A stretch of DNA of 64,000 nt, taken from Aequorivita aurantiaca. Lineage in GTDB: Bacteria > Bacteroidota > Bacteroidia > Flavobacteriales > Flavobacteriaceae. A model generated the notes under the pieces. It worked only from the letters and a program-made list of their open reading frames with translations. It had not been told where the DNA came from and searched no databases. Below, in pieces: positions 1 to 7,886 of this stretch (position 1 is the stretch's first letter; every line of letters starts with the position of its first letter). Location: the NCBI RefSeq assembly GCF_030410135.1, contig NZ_JAUGQQ010000001.1:667084-731083 (forward strand), in the 5' to 3' direction. A program made the position numbers and the translations under genes.

Positions 1-1280
1 TGGATGAAGATGGTTTTGATAGAATCACTTTTGACAATGATCCCAAGGAATATAGGCATGCCCAGGGCTATGAAAACTTCAAAAAAATTCTGCTTGAGGA
101 ATTTCCGGCAGAGGAAGAAGCCATTGATGCCTATTGTCAAAAAATGAAGGAAACCTGCAGTTTTTTTCCGCTTTACGGATTAAAACTCGGTAAACCGTAT
201 TATGAAAACACCTCTCTTTTTGAAGTAAAGGCGAAGGAGTTTATTGATTCCATAACCAATAACGAAAAATTGAAAGCGGTTTTGGGAGGAAGTAATTTGT
301 TATATGCCGGCGAAGGCTCGCGTACTCCGTTTTATATGCACGCGCTCTCAGTAAACTCCTATATTGAAAGTTCTTATCGCTGCATCAACGGGGGGAGCCA
401 AATCACCAAAGCGCTACTGGCTCGCTTTCGCGAAAGCGGCGGGAAGGCCCTTAAACGCCACGAAGTAACTAAATTCATTACAGAAAATGGAGTGGTTACT
501 GCAGTGGAAACCTCAAACGGTAAAACTATATACGGCGATACATTTATTTCAAACGTAGACCCAAAAATGACGCTGCAAATGATTGGTCACGACCATTTCA
601 GAAAATCATATACCAGCCGCATTGAAAATATTGAAAGCACCGTGGCCGCATTCAGTCTTTACTTGGTTTTAAAGCCCAATTGCTTTAAATATTTAAACTA
701 CAATTACTATCATTTTAAGAATTACCGGGCTATTTGGGACGTGCATAATTACACCCAAGAAAGTTGGCCGGAAGCGTATATGATTTCCATGGGAATCAAA
801 AAGGACAAAGAGGAATATGGCGATAATCTCACGGTAATGACGTATATGCGTTTCGATGAAATGGAACCGTGGATAAACACCTTCAATACTGCAGCACAAA
901 AGAACGAAAGGGGACAAACTTATGATGAGTTCAAGGCCTATAAATCTGAAATTATCATCACGGAATTGGAGAAGAAATTCCCCCATCTTCGCAATTGTAT
1001 TCAGTCGGTTCACGCCTCCACGCCACTTTCATATCGAGATTATATTGGCTGCAACCGTGGGTCGATGTACGGTTATGTGAAGGACGCGAACAATCCCCTG
1101 AAATCATTTGTTTCGCCCCGAACAAAAATCAAGAATTTGTTTTTCACGGGCCAGAGTTTGAATATGCACGGAATATTGGGCGTTACCATCAGTGGTGTGG
1201 TAACCTGTTCCGAAATTTTGGGAGGCGAGTATTTGTTGAATAAAATCCTGGAAGCCACAAAAAAAGAAGAAATCACCTAA
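1..1280 (+). CDS. FAD-dependent oxidoreductase, retinol 13,14-reductase / phytoene-desaturase-like (5' truncated)
   Basis: The reading frame is open to the left edge of the window (first full codon at base 3), so about 425 C-terminal residues are visible. The N-terminal FAD-binding GxGxxG region, expected within the missing first 70-100 residues, is not seen. The C-terminal part has the typical family ending: LFFTGQSLNMHGILG followed by a glycine-rich helix, which in this flavoprotein superfamily closes over the FAD. A segment near the middle reads SSYRCINGGSQ, the usual 'repeat the substrate-side' region of CrtI-like enzymes. Members desaturate, isomerise or saturate polyenes. It lies 12 bases upstream of the cupin gene and is probably co-transcribed with it, the acyltransferase and the ligase, which suggests a polyene or aryl-polyene substrate; that substrate is an inference. 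A methionine at 144 is internal, not the start. Confidence 0.8.
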   Translation, partial: DEDGFDRITFDNDPKEYRHAQGYENFKKILLEEFPAEEEAIDAYCQKMKETCSFFPLYGLKLGKPYYENTSLFEVKAKEFIDSITNNEKLKAVLGGSNLLYAGEGSRTPFYMHALSVNSYIESSYRCINGGSQITKALLARFRESGGKALKRHEVTKFITENGVVTAVETSNGKTIYGDTFISNVDPKMTLQMIGHDHFRKSYTSRIENIESTVAAFSLYLVLKPNCFKYLNYNYYHFKNYRAIWDVHNYTQESWPEAYMISMGIKKDKEEYGDNLTVMTYMRFDEMEPWINTFNTAAQKNERGQTYDEFKAYKSEIIITELEKKFPHLRNCIQSVHASTPLSYRDYIGCNRGSMYGYVKDANNPLKSFVSPRTKIKNLFFTGQSLNMHGILGVTISGVVTCSEILGGEYLLNKILEATKKEEIT

Positions 1281-1292
1281 AGGTTTTCCATT

Positions 1293-2174
1293 ATGGGACA
1301 AATAAAAACCACCCCTATTGAACGGGTCCGGAATATTTCAAAAGAAGATTTCATAAAAAATTATTACAGGCCCCAAAAGCCTGTTTTAATTGAAGGTTTG
1401 ACCGAGAATTGGGCGGCTTTTCAAAAATGGAATTTGGATTATATTAGGGAGCGCGCCGGCAATCAAGTTGTTCCGCTTTATAATAACGAACCCACCAAAG
1501 GAAAACAAAATTCCGCGGCACCGGCAACCGAAATGAAAATGGCGGATTATATTGATTTGATAAAGACGGCGCCCACTGATCTTCGTATCTTTTTTTATGA
1601 CCTAAAAGTGAAGCTGCCCGAACTTTTAAAGGATTTTGAATACCCAGATATTGGGCTAAAATTCTTCAAGCGTCTCCCAGTACTTTTCTTTGGGGGCCAG
1701 GGTTCCAAAGTGTTGCCACATTATGATATGGATTTGGCAGATTTGGTGCATTTTCACTTTCATGGCACCAAAAGCGTCACCCTTTTTTCTCCGAAGCAAA
1801 CAAAGCTTTTGTATAAAATTCCTTTTGCGGTCCATAATTTGGAAAGTATAGATTTTGACAAACCTGATTTTGAAAAATTTCCTGCGCTACAGTACGTACA
1901 AGGGCTGCACACCACTATGAAACATGGGGACGCACTCTACATGCCCAGCGGTTACTGGCATTATATTAAATATTTGGACGGTGGTTTTTCCATGACGCTA
2001 CGGGCGTTTCCCCGGCATTTAGGGCGGTTTGGCAACATGCTTTACAATGTGTTTTTTATGCGGCATTTTGAAAACCTAATGCGAAGATCTTTTGGCCAAA
2101 AATGGATCGATTACAAAGAAAACAGGACATTTTTAAGAACAAACAAGCGCGCCACCAAACTCAAAAAAAATTGA
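1293..2174 (+). CDS. Cupin-like (Cupin_8 / JmjC-type) Fe(II) oxygenase-like protein
   Basis: The protein has 293 residues. A Cupin_8 (JmjC-like) fold is indicated by an N-terminal 'YRPQKPVLIEG' segment and by a candidate iron-binding facial triad H143-x-D145 and H223, the latter in a PSGYWHYI motif. Enzymes of this family are usually 2-oxoglutarate-dependent hydroxylases of proteins or small molecules. The spacing between HxD and the distal histidine is normal, so it is likely catalytically competent. It sits 12 bases after the FAD oxidoreductase and 6 bases before the C45 lipoprotein gene, so one operon is likely. The C-terminus is basic and lysine-rich. There is no signal peptide, so it should be cytoplasmic. 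Its substrate cannot be read from sequence; a role in tailoring the product of the surrounding cluster is inferred. Confidence 0.75.
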   Translation: MGQIKTTPIERVRNISKEDFIKNYYRPQKPVLIEGLTENWAAFQKWNLDYIRERAGNQVVPLYNNEPTKGKQNSAAPATEMKMADYIDLIKTAPTDLRIFFYDLKVKLPELLKDFEYPDIGLKFFKRLPVLFFGGQGSKVLPHYDMDLADLVHFHFHGTKSVTLFSPKQTKLLYKIPFAVHNLESIDFDKPDFEKFPALQYVQGLHTTMKHGDALYMPSGYWHYIKYLDGGFSMTLRAFPRHLGRFGNMLYNVFFMRHFENLMRRSFGQKWIDYKENRTFLRTNKRATKLKKN

Positions 2175-2180
2175 TTCAAA

Positions 2181-3833
2181 ATGAAGCTTTTTCGGATTAT
2201 TTGGATTGGTGTTTTTTTAGGTTTTTTCCTGAATTCATGCGGGGTTTCAAAATCAATTCACAATAGGCCGGATATCAGTAGTTTTGATTCAGCAATCCCT
2301 GAAAAAGTAAAAATTAACGACTCCACATTTATTGCCGGAAACAATTTTCTACTGAAAAATAAACATGGCCAATGGGAACTCTATGTGGAGGGAAATCCAT
2401 TGCAAATAGGAAAAATTACCGGAAGCCTCACACAGGATTTGATGCAAAAACAGGAAGCAATTTTCTTTGAAAAGGTAAATGATCTGGTGCCGTCAAAAAC
2501 GCAGCAATTTTTGCTTCGGAAGTTTTTGGCGTGGTACAACCGCAAAATGCACCTTCATATTCCCGAGGAATATAAAGCAGAACTTTACGGGCTTTCCCAA
2601 TATTCCTCGGAAAATTTCGGTGAAATTGCCGAACCATATCTGCGGCTGCTTTATCTGCACGGCGCCCACGATATTGGCCACGCCCTGCAGGATTTGATGC
2701 TCGTGGGCTGTTCCAGTTTCGCGGTTTGGGACGAAAAAACGGTGGATGGGGAATTGCTCATTGCACGAAATTTCGACTTTTACGCAGGTGATGATTTTGC
2801 GGAGGAAAAAATAATCGCTTTCGTAAATCCTTCCGAAGGGCATAAATTTATGTCTGTCACGTGGGGCGGGATGATTGGGGTGGTTTCGGGAATGAATGAG
2901 GAAGGATTGACGGTTACAATAAACGCCGGTAAATCGGAAATTCCAATGACGGCGAAAACACCGATATCCATTGTAACGAGAGAAATCCTGCAATACGCTT
3001 CCACGATTGAAGAAGCAATTGCCATTGCAAAAAAGCGCGAAGTTTTCGTTTCGGAGGCTATTTTTGTGGGTAGCGCCAAGGATAAAAAAGCCGCAATAAT
3101 TGAAGTTGCGCCCGAAAATTTTGGCGTTTACGAAGTTGAAAATACCGAACAATTAATTTGTTCCAATCATTTTCAAAGTGAACCCTACAAAAATGACAAG
3201 CGCAATATTGAATGGATTGCCGAAAGCCACTCGATGTACCGTTTTCAGCGGATGGAGGAATTAATCTCAAAATCCGAAAAATTGGATGTTAATGGCGCGG
3301 TTTCCATTCTTCGGAATAAAAAAGGATTGGACGAAAAGGAAATTGGTTTCGGAAATGAAAAGGCTTTAAACCAGCTTTTGGCACACCACGGCATTATTTT
3401 TAAACCGGAAAGTAAAAAGGTCTGGGTATCGTCAAATACTTATCAATTGGGGGAATTTGTGGAATATGATTTAGATGAAATTTTTAAGAATAGGGTAGGA
3501 ATTTCTGGGAAAAGTATTTCAAATGCCATCGGAACCATTGCAGAAGATCCATTTATCCATTCAAAAGAATATAAAAATTACGAAGAATACCGAATTTTGG
3601 AGCGGGAAGTGGAGACGGCAATAGAAAAGGGGGAAACTATTTCACCCGAAATACTTTCAGAATTACAGCAAAAGAATCCAGAATATTGGAAGGCGTATTA
3701 TTTGACAGGGAAATATTATTTTGAAAAAAACTACGATGCCGCCGCAAAAAATGCATTTAATATGGCTTTGGTGAAAGAGATTACAACCGTTCCCGATAAA
3801 GAAAATATTGAAAAATATTTAAAGAAATTATGA
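2181..3833 (+). CDS. C45-family autoproteolytic acyltransferase/hydrolase, lipoprotein
   Basis: The protein has 550 residues and a lipoprotein signal peptide with lipobox LNSC (Cys20), so it is anchored in an envelope membrane. The centre resembles the acyl-CoA:6-aminopenicillanate acyltransferase (C45) Ntn-hydrolase fold. Cys177 in LVGCSSFAVWD is the expected nucleophile and processing point, followed by the family-typical ARNFDF and GMNEEGLTV stretches. The C-terminal 60 residues look like a TPR unit (NPEYWKAYYLTGKYYFEKNY). C45 enzymes transfer or hydrolyse acyl amide or ester bonds. The gene follows the cupin gene by 6 bases and overlaps the ligase gene by 4 bases (ATGA), strong evidence for translational coupling. 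An envelope acyl-transfer step on the cluster product is a plausible but unproven role. Confidence 0.8.
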   Translation: MKLFRIIWIGVFLGFFLNSCGVSKSIHNRPDISSFDSAIPEKVKINDSTFIAGNNFLLKNKHGQWELYVEGNPLQIGKITGSLTQDLMQKQEAIFFEKVNDLVPSKTQQFLLRKFLAWYNRKMHLHIPEEYKAELYGLSQYSSENFGEIAEPYLRLLYLHGAHDIGHALQDLMLVGCSSFAVWDEKTVDGELLIARNFDFYAGDDFAEEKIIAFVNPSEGHKFMSVTWGGMIGVVSGMNEEGLTVTINAGKSEIPMTAKTPISIVTREILQYASTIEEAIAIAKKREVFVSEAIFVGSAKDKKAAIIEVAPENFGVYEVENTEQLICSNHFQSEPYKNDKRNIEWIAESHSMYRFQRMEELISKSEKLDVNGAVSILRNKKGLDEKEIGFGNEKALNQLLAHHGIIFKPESKKVWVSSNTYQLGEFVEYDLDEIFKNRVGISGKSISNAIGTIAEDPFIHSKEYKNYEEYRILEREVETAIEKGETISPEILSELQQKNPEYWKAYYLTGKYYFEKNYDAAAKNAFNMALVKEITTVPDKENIEKYLKKL

Positions 3834-5125
3834 AACAGATCCCCGAAATAGAAAAGGCATCCAAAGAAGAAATCAAAATTTTTCAGGAAGGAAAACTGAA
3901 AGAAATGCTTCATTATTTGGATGAAAATTCTCCATTCTACAGACGATTTTTTGAAGAGAACGGCATTGCAATTTCAGAGATAAAAACTTTGGAGGAACTT
4001 CAAAAAATTCCCGTTACTACCAAAGATCACCTTCAGCAATTCAATGACGATTTTATTTGTGTCCTGAAATCTGAAATCATTGATTACGTAACTACCTCGG
4101 GCACTTTGGGCGATCCCGTTATTTTTGCCTTGACCGATAAAGATTTGGAACGGTTGGCGTATAACGAGGCAATTTCCTTGGCGTGCTGCGGCGTTGGAAA
4201 GGATGATATTTTGCAATTAATGACCACGATGGATCGGCGGTTTATGGCGGGGTTGGCTTATTTTTTGGGCGCGCGAAAGCTCGGTTCGGGAATTATTCGC
4301 GTAGGTTCAGGCATTCCGGAATTGCAGTGGGATTCAATTTTGAAGTTCAAACCCACCTATTTACTGACGGTTCCATCCTTTCTTTTGAAACTCATTGAAT
4401 ATGCACAACAGCACGGAATTGATTTAAAAAATTCTGGAGTGAAAGCCGCTATCTGCATAGGTGAGCCCATTCGTGAGCAGGATTTTACATTAAATATGTT
4501 AGCAAAAAAAATAAAAAAGGACTGGAATATTGAGCTATTTTCAACTTACGCTTCCACTGAAATGAGCACAGCTTTCAACGAATGCGAAATGCACAACGGC
4601 GGCCATCACCATCCAGAACTTATTATTGCAGAAATTCTGGATGATAACAATTTGCCTGTTTCGGAAGGGGAAATAGGTGAGTTGACCATCACAACGTTGG
4701 GCGTCGAAGCAATGCCCTTGCTGCGTTTTAAAACTGGCGACATGGTCCAGGCTTACAATCAACCATGCAAATGCGGCAGAAACACCATGCGCTTGGGACC
4801 AGTTGTGGGCCGAAAAAAACAGATGATAAAATATAAAGGAACCACGCTGTATCCACCCGCAATGTATAATATTCTCAATGATTTTGGGGGGATTGAAAGT
4901 TACGTGATTGAAATTTTCCACAATGAATTGGGAACGGACGAAATACTTATTCGAATTGCTTCGGAAAACGTTTCCGAGGATTTATTGTTGGAAATAAAAG
5001 ATCACTTTCGAGCAAAATTGCGCGTCGCGCCAAAGATAGAATTCGCTACACCCCAAGAAATTGAGGTGCTCCGTTTTCCTCCGTTAAGCAGAAAGCCTTG
5101 TGATTTGATTGATAGAAGAATTTAG
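3830..5125 (+). CDS. Phenylacetate-CoA ligase-like adenylate-forming enzyme
   Basis: The protein has 431 residues, the usual length for PaaK-type ligases. It shows the phosphate-binding motif TTSGTLGDP (residues 88-96), the adenylate-binding A5-like motif STYASTE (238-244), a CxCG zinc-ligand-like pair (C313, C315), and a GRKKQMIKYKGTTLYP segment near the C-terminal hinge, all typical of the phenylacetate-CoA ligase family. The enzyme should activate a carboxylic acid as the AMP ester and pass it to CoA or a carrier protein. It overlaps the C45 gene by 4 bases and ends the plus-strand operon; the next gene is convergent 19 bases away. It is likely the acid-activating enzyme of the cluster rather than of phenylacetate catabolism, because no paa genes are nearby. 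Confidence 0.85.
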   Translation: MKQIPEIEKASKEEIKIFQEGKLKEMLHYLDENSPFYRRFFEENGIAISEIKTLEELQKIPVTTKDHLQQFNDDFICVLKSEIIDYVTTSGTLGDPVIFALTDKDLERLAYNEAISLACCGVGKDDILQLMTTMDRRFMAGLAYFLGARKLGSGIIRVGSGIPELQWDSILKFKPTYLLTVPSFLLKLIEYAQQHGIDLKNSGVKAAICIGEPIREQDFTLNMLAKKIKKDWNIELFSTYASTEMSTAFNECEMHNGGHHHPELIIAEILDDNNLPVSEGEIGELTITTLGVEAMPLLRFKTGDMVQAYNQPCKCGRNTMRLGPVVGRKKQMIKYKGTTLYPPAMYNILNDFGGIESYVIEIFHNELGTDEILIRIASENVSEDLLLEIKDHFRAKLRVAPKIEFATPQEIEVLRFPPLSRKPCDLIDRRI

Positions 5126-5144
5126 GCTAAAACAATGGCTTCAT

Positions 5145-5966
5145 CTATATTTTAAAGGTGATTACCGGCATATTGGCGTGGTTCACCATGTCTTCACTAA
5201 TGCTGCCATTAAAAAAATGTGATAGTCCCTTACGGCCGTGGGTCCCCATTCCAATTAGTTGTGCATTGATGTACTTCGCAAAATTTAAAATGCCCTTTTC
5301 TACGGAAGTATCATTATAAATATTCAAGGAATAGTTCTCAACTCCCATTCCTCTGATAAATTTTTCCATTAAATCCTGAGATTCAGTTGAAGTTTTAAAG
5401 TTTGCGGGAGTATTTACGTAAAGAAGATGCATTTTTGCACCAACCTTTTTAGCGAATTTTTGCGCCTTATCCATTGCGCCTCTACCTTCTTCAGAAAAAT
5501 CGGTAGCAAAAATAAAATCTTCGATATCAAAAACAGGATGGTGGTTTTTAATAACAAGCACAGGAGTTTTGGACGTACGCACCACTTTTTCTGTATTGCT
5601 GCCCACAAACATCTCTTTAAAACCGCTGGCTCCCGTGGAACCCATAACTATAAGGTCTATATTATTTGCTTTGCAGGCCGCTTCAATATCCTCATATATT
5701 TCATTGTGGCCAATGGCTTCATTGATGGTAATTCCGTCCAAATATTTCTTGTTTCGAAGGTCTCCAAATCTTTTTTCCGCAAGTTTGATAAAAAAAAGTG
5801 ATTCGGGAAGGCTTCCAGAATCACTGCTTGTAGCCAGATGTAGGGGCATTTCCATTGAGTGGAGCACAAAGATTTGGCTGTCGTGTTTTTCTGCTAGTTT
5901 GACGGCCACCTTGAGGGCATTTTCAGCTTGTTCGGAAAAATCCGTTGGGACGAGAATTCGTTTCAT
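5145..5966 (-). CDS. Universal stress protein, tandem UspA domains
   Basis: The protein has 273 residues made of two Usp domains in a row. The first begins MKRILVPTDFSEQAENAL and ends with the ATP-binding glycine pattern in MGSTGASGFKEMFVGSNTEKVV. The second begins at about residue 150 (DFIFATDFSEEG) and ends with MGTHGRKGLSHFFNGSISEDMV. Both carry the G-x2-G-x9-G(S/T) motif of ATP-binding UspA proteins, so both halves may bind nucleotide. Tandem Usp proteins of this size are common in Flavobacteriaceae and act in the cytoplasm in stress and starvation responses. It is convergent with the ligase gene and divergent from rimP. A TATTTTTG motif (6011-6004, minus) precedes a short leader with an inverted repeat. 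Confidence 0.92.
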   Translation of the reverse strand: MKRILVPTDFSEQAENALKVAVKLAEKHDSQIFVLHSMEMPLHLATSSDSGSLPESLFFIKLAEKRFGDLRNKKYLDGITINEAIGHNEIYEDIEAACKANNIDLIVMGSTGASGFKEMFVGSNTEKVVRTSKTPVLVIKNHHPVFDIEDFIFATDFSEEGRGAMDKAQKFAKKVGAKMHLLYVNTPANFKTSTESQDLMEKFIRGMGVENYSLNIYNDTSVEKGILNFAKYINAQLIGMGTHGRKGLSHFFNGSISEDMVNHANMPVITFKI

Positions 5967-6003
5967 AAAAAGGGTAGGTTTAATATTTCCAACCCTTAAA
6001 TTA

Positions 6004-6011
6004 CAAAAATA
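6004..6011 (-). promoter_or_regulatory. Putative -7 promoter element for the universal stress protein gene
   Basis: Read on the minus strand this is TATTTTTG, a match to the Bacteroidota -7 consensus TAnnTTTG. It lies 38 bases upstream of the minus-strand start codon. The transcript would begin close to an inverted repeat, AAGGGT (5970-5975) with ACCCTT (5992-5997), that can fold just upstream of the start codon. No clear TTG -33 element is visible at the usual distance. Confidence 0.45.
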
Positions 6012-6051
6012 ATTCGGTTGCCGTTGGTTTTTATAATATTAAAAAATATAG

Positions 6052-6059
6052 TATATTTG
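6052..6059 (+). promoter_or_regulatory. Putative -7 promoter element for rimP-nusA-infB
   Basis: TATATTTG matches the Bacteroidota -7 consensus TAnnTTTG. It lies 60 bases upstream of rimP and immediately upstream of the hairpin at 6085-6109, so transcripts starting near 6065 would contain that hairpin. The -33 element is weak or displaced (a TTG at 6024-6026 is about 25 bases upstream). Confidence 0.55.
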
Positions 6060-6084
6060 CCCCGAATTTGATACGAAACTATCT

Positions 6085-6109
6085 GAGGGGACTAAAGTCC
6101 CCTCTTTTT
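6085..6109 (+). terminator. Terminator-like hairpin in the rimP leader (putative attenuator)
   Basis: GAGGGGACT (6085-6093) and AGTCCCCTC (6096-6104) are perfectly complementary, separated by two A, and are followed by five T (6105-6109). This is the structure of a rho-independent terminator on the plus strand. No plus-strand gene lies upstream that it could terminate, since the previous neighbour is convergent and then the stress-protein gene is divergent. It lies between the rimP promoter and the rimP start 11 bases further on, so an attenuator or leader-control role is inferred. Confidence 0.7.
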
Positions 6110-6119
6110 ATAGCTAAAA

Positions 6120-6584
6120 ATGATGCGTGAAAAAGTAGCAAAACTGCTGGAAAATGCGCTGGAAGAAAACACCTCGCTGTTTTTGATTGACTTAAATATT
6201 TCTGACGACAACCAAATACGGGTAATTCTGGACGGCGATACTGGCGTTACGGTTGAAGATTGTATTGCCATTAGTCGTGCAATTGAACACAATCTGGACC
6301 GTGAAGCATACGACTTTTCTTTGGAAGTAATGTCCGCCGGTGTTTCGGAACCCTTAACGTTACCTCGGCAGTTCAAAAAAAATATTGGGAGAAATATAAA
6401 GGTGAAAACCACAAACGATGAAAAATTTGAAGGAGAGTTAATCTCCGCGAACGAAGAAAACTGTACCTTAACATGGTCCGCACGTGAGCCAAAGCCCGTC
6501 GGGAAAGGTAAAGTGACCGTTCAAAAAGAGGCTACCTTGCCTTATAAGAATATTATGGAAGCAAAAGTGATGATAACATTTTAA
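6120..6584 (+). CDS. rimP: Ribosome maturation factor RimP
   Basis: The protein has 154 residues, normal for RimP. The N-terminal half ends in the motif [10 protein letters not shown] and then the family-typical '[16 protein letters not shown]', followed by an SM-like C-terminal domain with [10 protein letters not shown]. RimP binds the 30S subunit and helps late maturation. It heads the conserved rimP-nusA-infB operon, with nusA starting 10 bases after its stop. Two start codons occur in a row (6120 and 6123) and cannot be told apart. The short gap to the leader hairpin leaves little room for a Shine-Dalgarno site, as is usual in Bacteroidota. Confidence 0.96.
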   Translation: MMREKVAKLLENALEENTSLFLIDLNISDDNQIRVILDGDTGVTVEDCIAISRAIEHNLDREAYDFSLEVMSAGVSEPLTLPRQFKKNIGRNIKVKTTNDEKFEGELISANEENCTLTWSAREPKPVGKGKVTVQKEATLPYKNIMEAKVMITF

Positions 6585-6594
6585 TTGGATTGAT

Positions 6595-7827
6595 ATGGAA
6601 AACCTAGCACTAATCGATTCTTTTTCGGAATTTAAGGACGATAAACAAATAGATAGAGTAACGCTAATGGCGATACTGGAGGACGTTTTCAGAAATGCAT
6701 TGAAGAAGAAGTACGGAAGCGACGATAACTTTGATATTATCGTAAACCCGGACAAAGGCGATCTTGAAATTTGGAGAAACCGAATTGTTGTTGCCGATGG
6801 CGAAGTGGAAGATCCAAACGAGGAAATTTCATTGAGCGCAGCAAGAAAAATTGAGCCCGATTTTGAAATAGGCGAGGATGTTTCGGAAGAAGTTAAACTT
6901 ATTGACCTTGGTCGTCGTTCCATTTTGGCGCTTCGTCAAAACCTTATTTCAAAAATACACGAGCACGACAATACCATTATTTACAAACAATTCAAGGATC
7001 TTGAGGGCGAAATTTATACTGCGGAAGTGCATCACATCCGTCACCGTGCCGTAATCCTTTTGGATGATGAAGGCAATGAGATTATACTTCCGAAGGAAAA
7101 ACAAATCCCTTCAGATTTTTTCAGAAAAGGTGACAACGTTCGAGGAATTATTGAAAGTGTGGACCTTAAAGGAAACAAGCCCACTATCATTATGAGCCGT
7201 GCGAATCCCGTTTTTCTTGAAAAGCTTTTCGAACAAGAAATCCCGGAGGTTTTCGATGGCTTGATTACCGTTAAAAAAGTAGTGCGCATCCCCGGCGAAA
7301 AGGCAAAAGTAGCTGTAGATTCATACGATGACCGTATTGATCCAGTAGGAGCTTGCGTTGGGATGAAAGGCTCTAGAATCCACGGAATAGTTCGCGAATT
7401 GGGCAACGAAAATATTGATGTAATCAATTACACAACCAACCTAAATCTATATATCACGCGTGCTTTGAGTCCGGCAAAAGTGACTTCAATTAAAATAGAC
7501 GAGGCAAAAAAACGTGCTGAAGTAATCCTTCGCCCAGAAGAAGTGAGCAAGGCTATCGGCCGCGGCGGGCACAACATTCGTCTAGCTGGCCAATTGACTG
7601 GTTATGAAATTGACGTTCTTCGCGAAGGCGCCGAGGAAGATGTGGAGTTAACCGAATTCTCAGACGAAATAGAAGGATGGATCATCCAAGAATTCCATAA
7701 AATAGGGCTTGACACGGCAAAAAGCGTACTCGAGCACGACATCAATGATTTGGTGAAACGCACCGATTTGGAAGAAGAAACCATCCGCGATGTAATAAAT
7801 ATATTAAAAGAAGAATTTGAGGAGTAG
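6595..7827 (+). CDS. nusA: Transcription termination/antitermination factor NusA
   Basis: The protein has 410 residues. The N-terminal RNA-polymerase-binding domain is followed by an S1 domain (about 135-200), then KH1 with VGACVGMKGSRIHGI and KH2 with SKAIGRGGHNIRLAGQLTG, and a short acidic C-terminal helical tail. There is no second acidic-repeat domain of the E. coli type, as is normal outside Gammaproteobacteria. NusA modulates pausing, intrinsic termination and antitermination. It lies 10 bases after rimP and 59 bases before infB. If the hairpin upstream of rimP works as a terminator, NusA could influence its own expression through it; that is an inference. Confidence 0.97.
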   Translation: MENLALIDSFSEFKDDKQIDRVTLMAILEDVFRNALKKKYGSDDNFDIIVNPDKGDLEIWRNRIVVADGEVEDPNEEISLSAARKIEPDFEIGEDVSEEVKLIDLGRRSILALRQNLISKIHEHDNTIIYKQFKDLEGEIYTAEVHHIRHRAVILLDDEGNEIILPKEKQIPSDFFRKGDNVRGIIESVDLKGNKPTIIMSRANPVFLEKLFEQEIPEVFDGLITVKKVVRIPGEKAKVAVDSYDDRIDPVGACVGMKGSRIHGIVRELGNENIDVINYTTNLNLYITRALSPAKVTSIKIDEAKKRAEVILRPEEVSKAIGRGGHNIRLAGQLTGYEIDVLREGAEEDVELTEFSDEIEGWIIQEFHKIGLDTAKSVLEHDINDLVKRTDLEEETIRDVINILKEEFEE

Positions 7828-7886
7828 TTGAAACTTTAATTACTTTTATACAAATTTTTTAAAAAGAAAAAACAGGAAAAGCATTT

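Noticed and set aside
1..1280. Carotenoid gene crtI
   Set aside because: The C-terminal pattern fits the retinol-reductase-like branch better, and no crtB, crtY or crtZ genes are nearby.
2493..3152. Long minus-strand frame of 219 codons opposite the C45 gene
   Set aside because: It lies wholly within a clear gene on the other strand, with Phe/Asn-rich residues typical of an antisense shadow and no homology-like motif.
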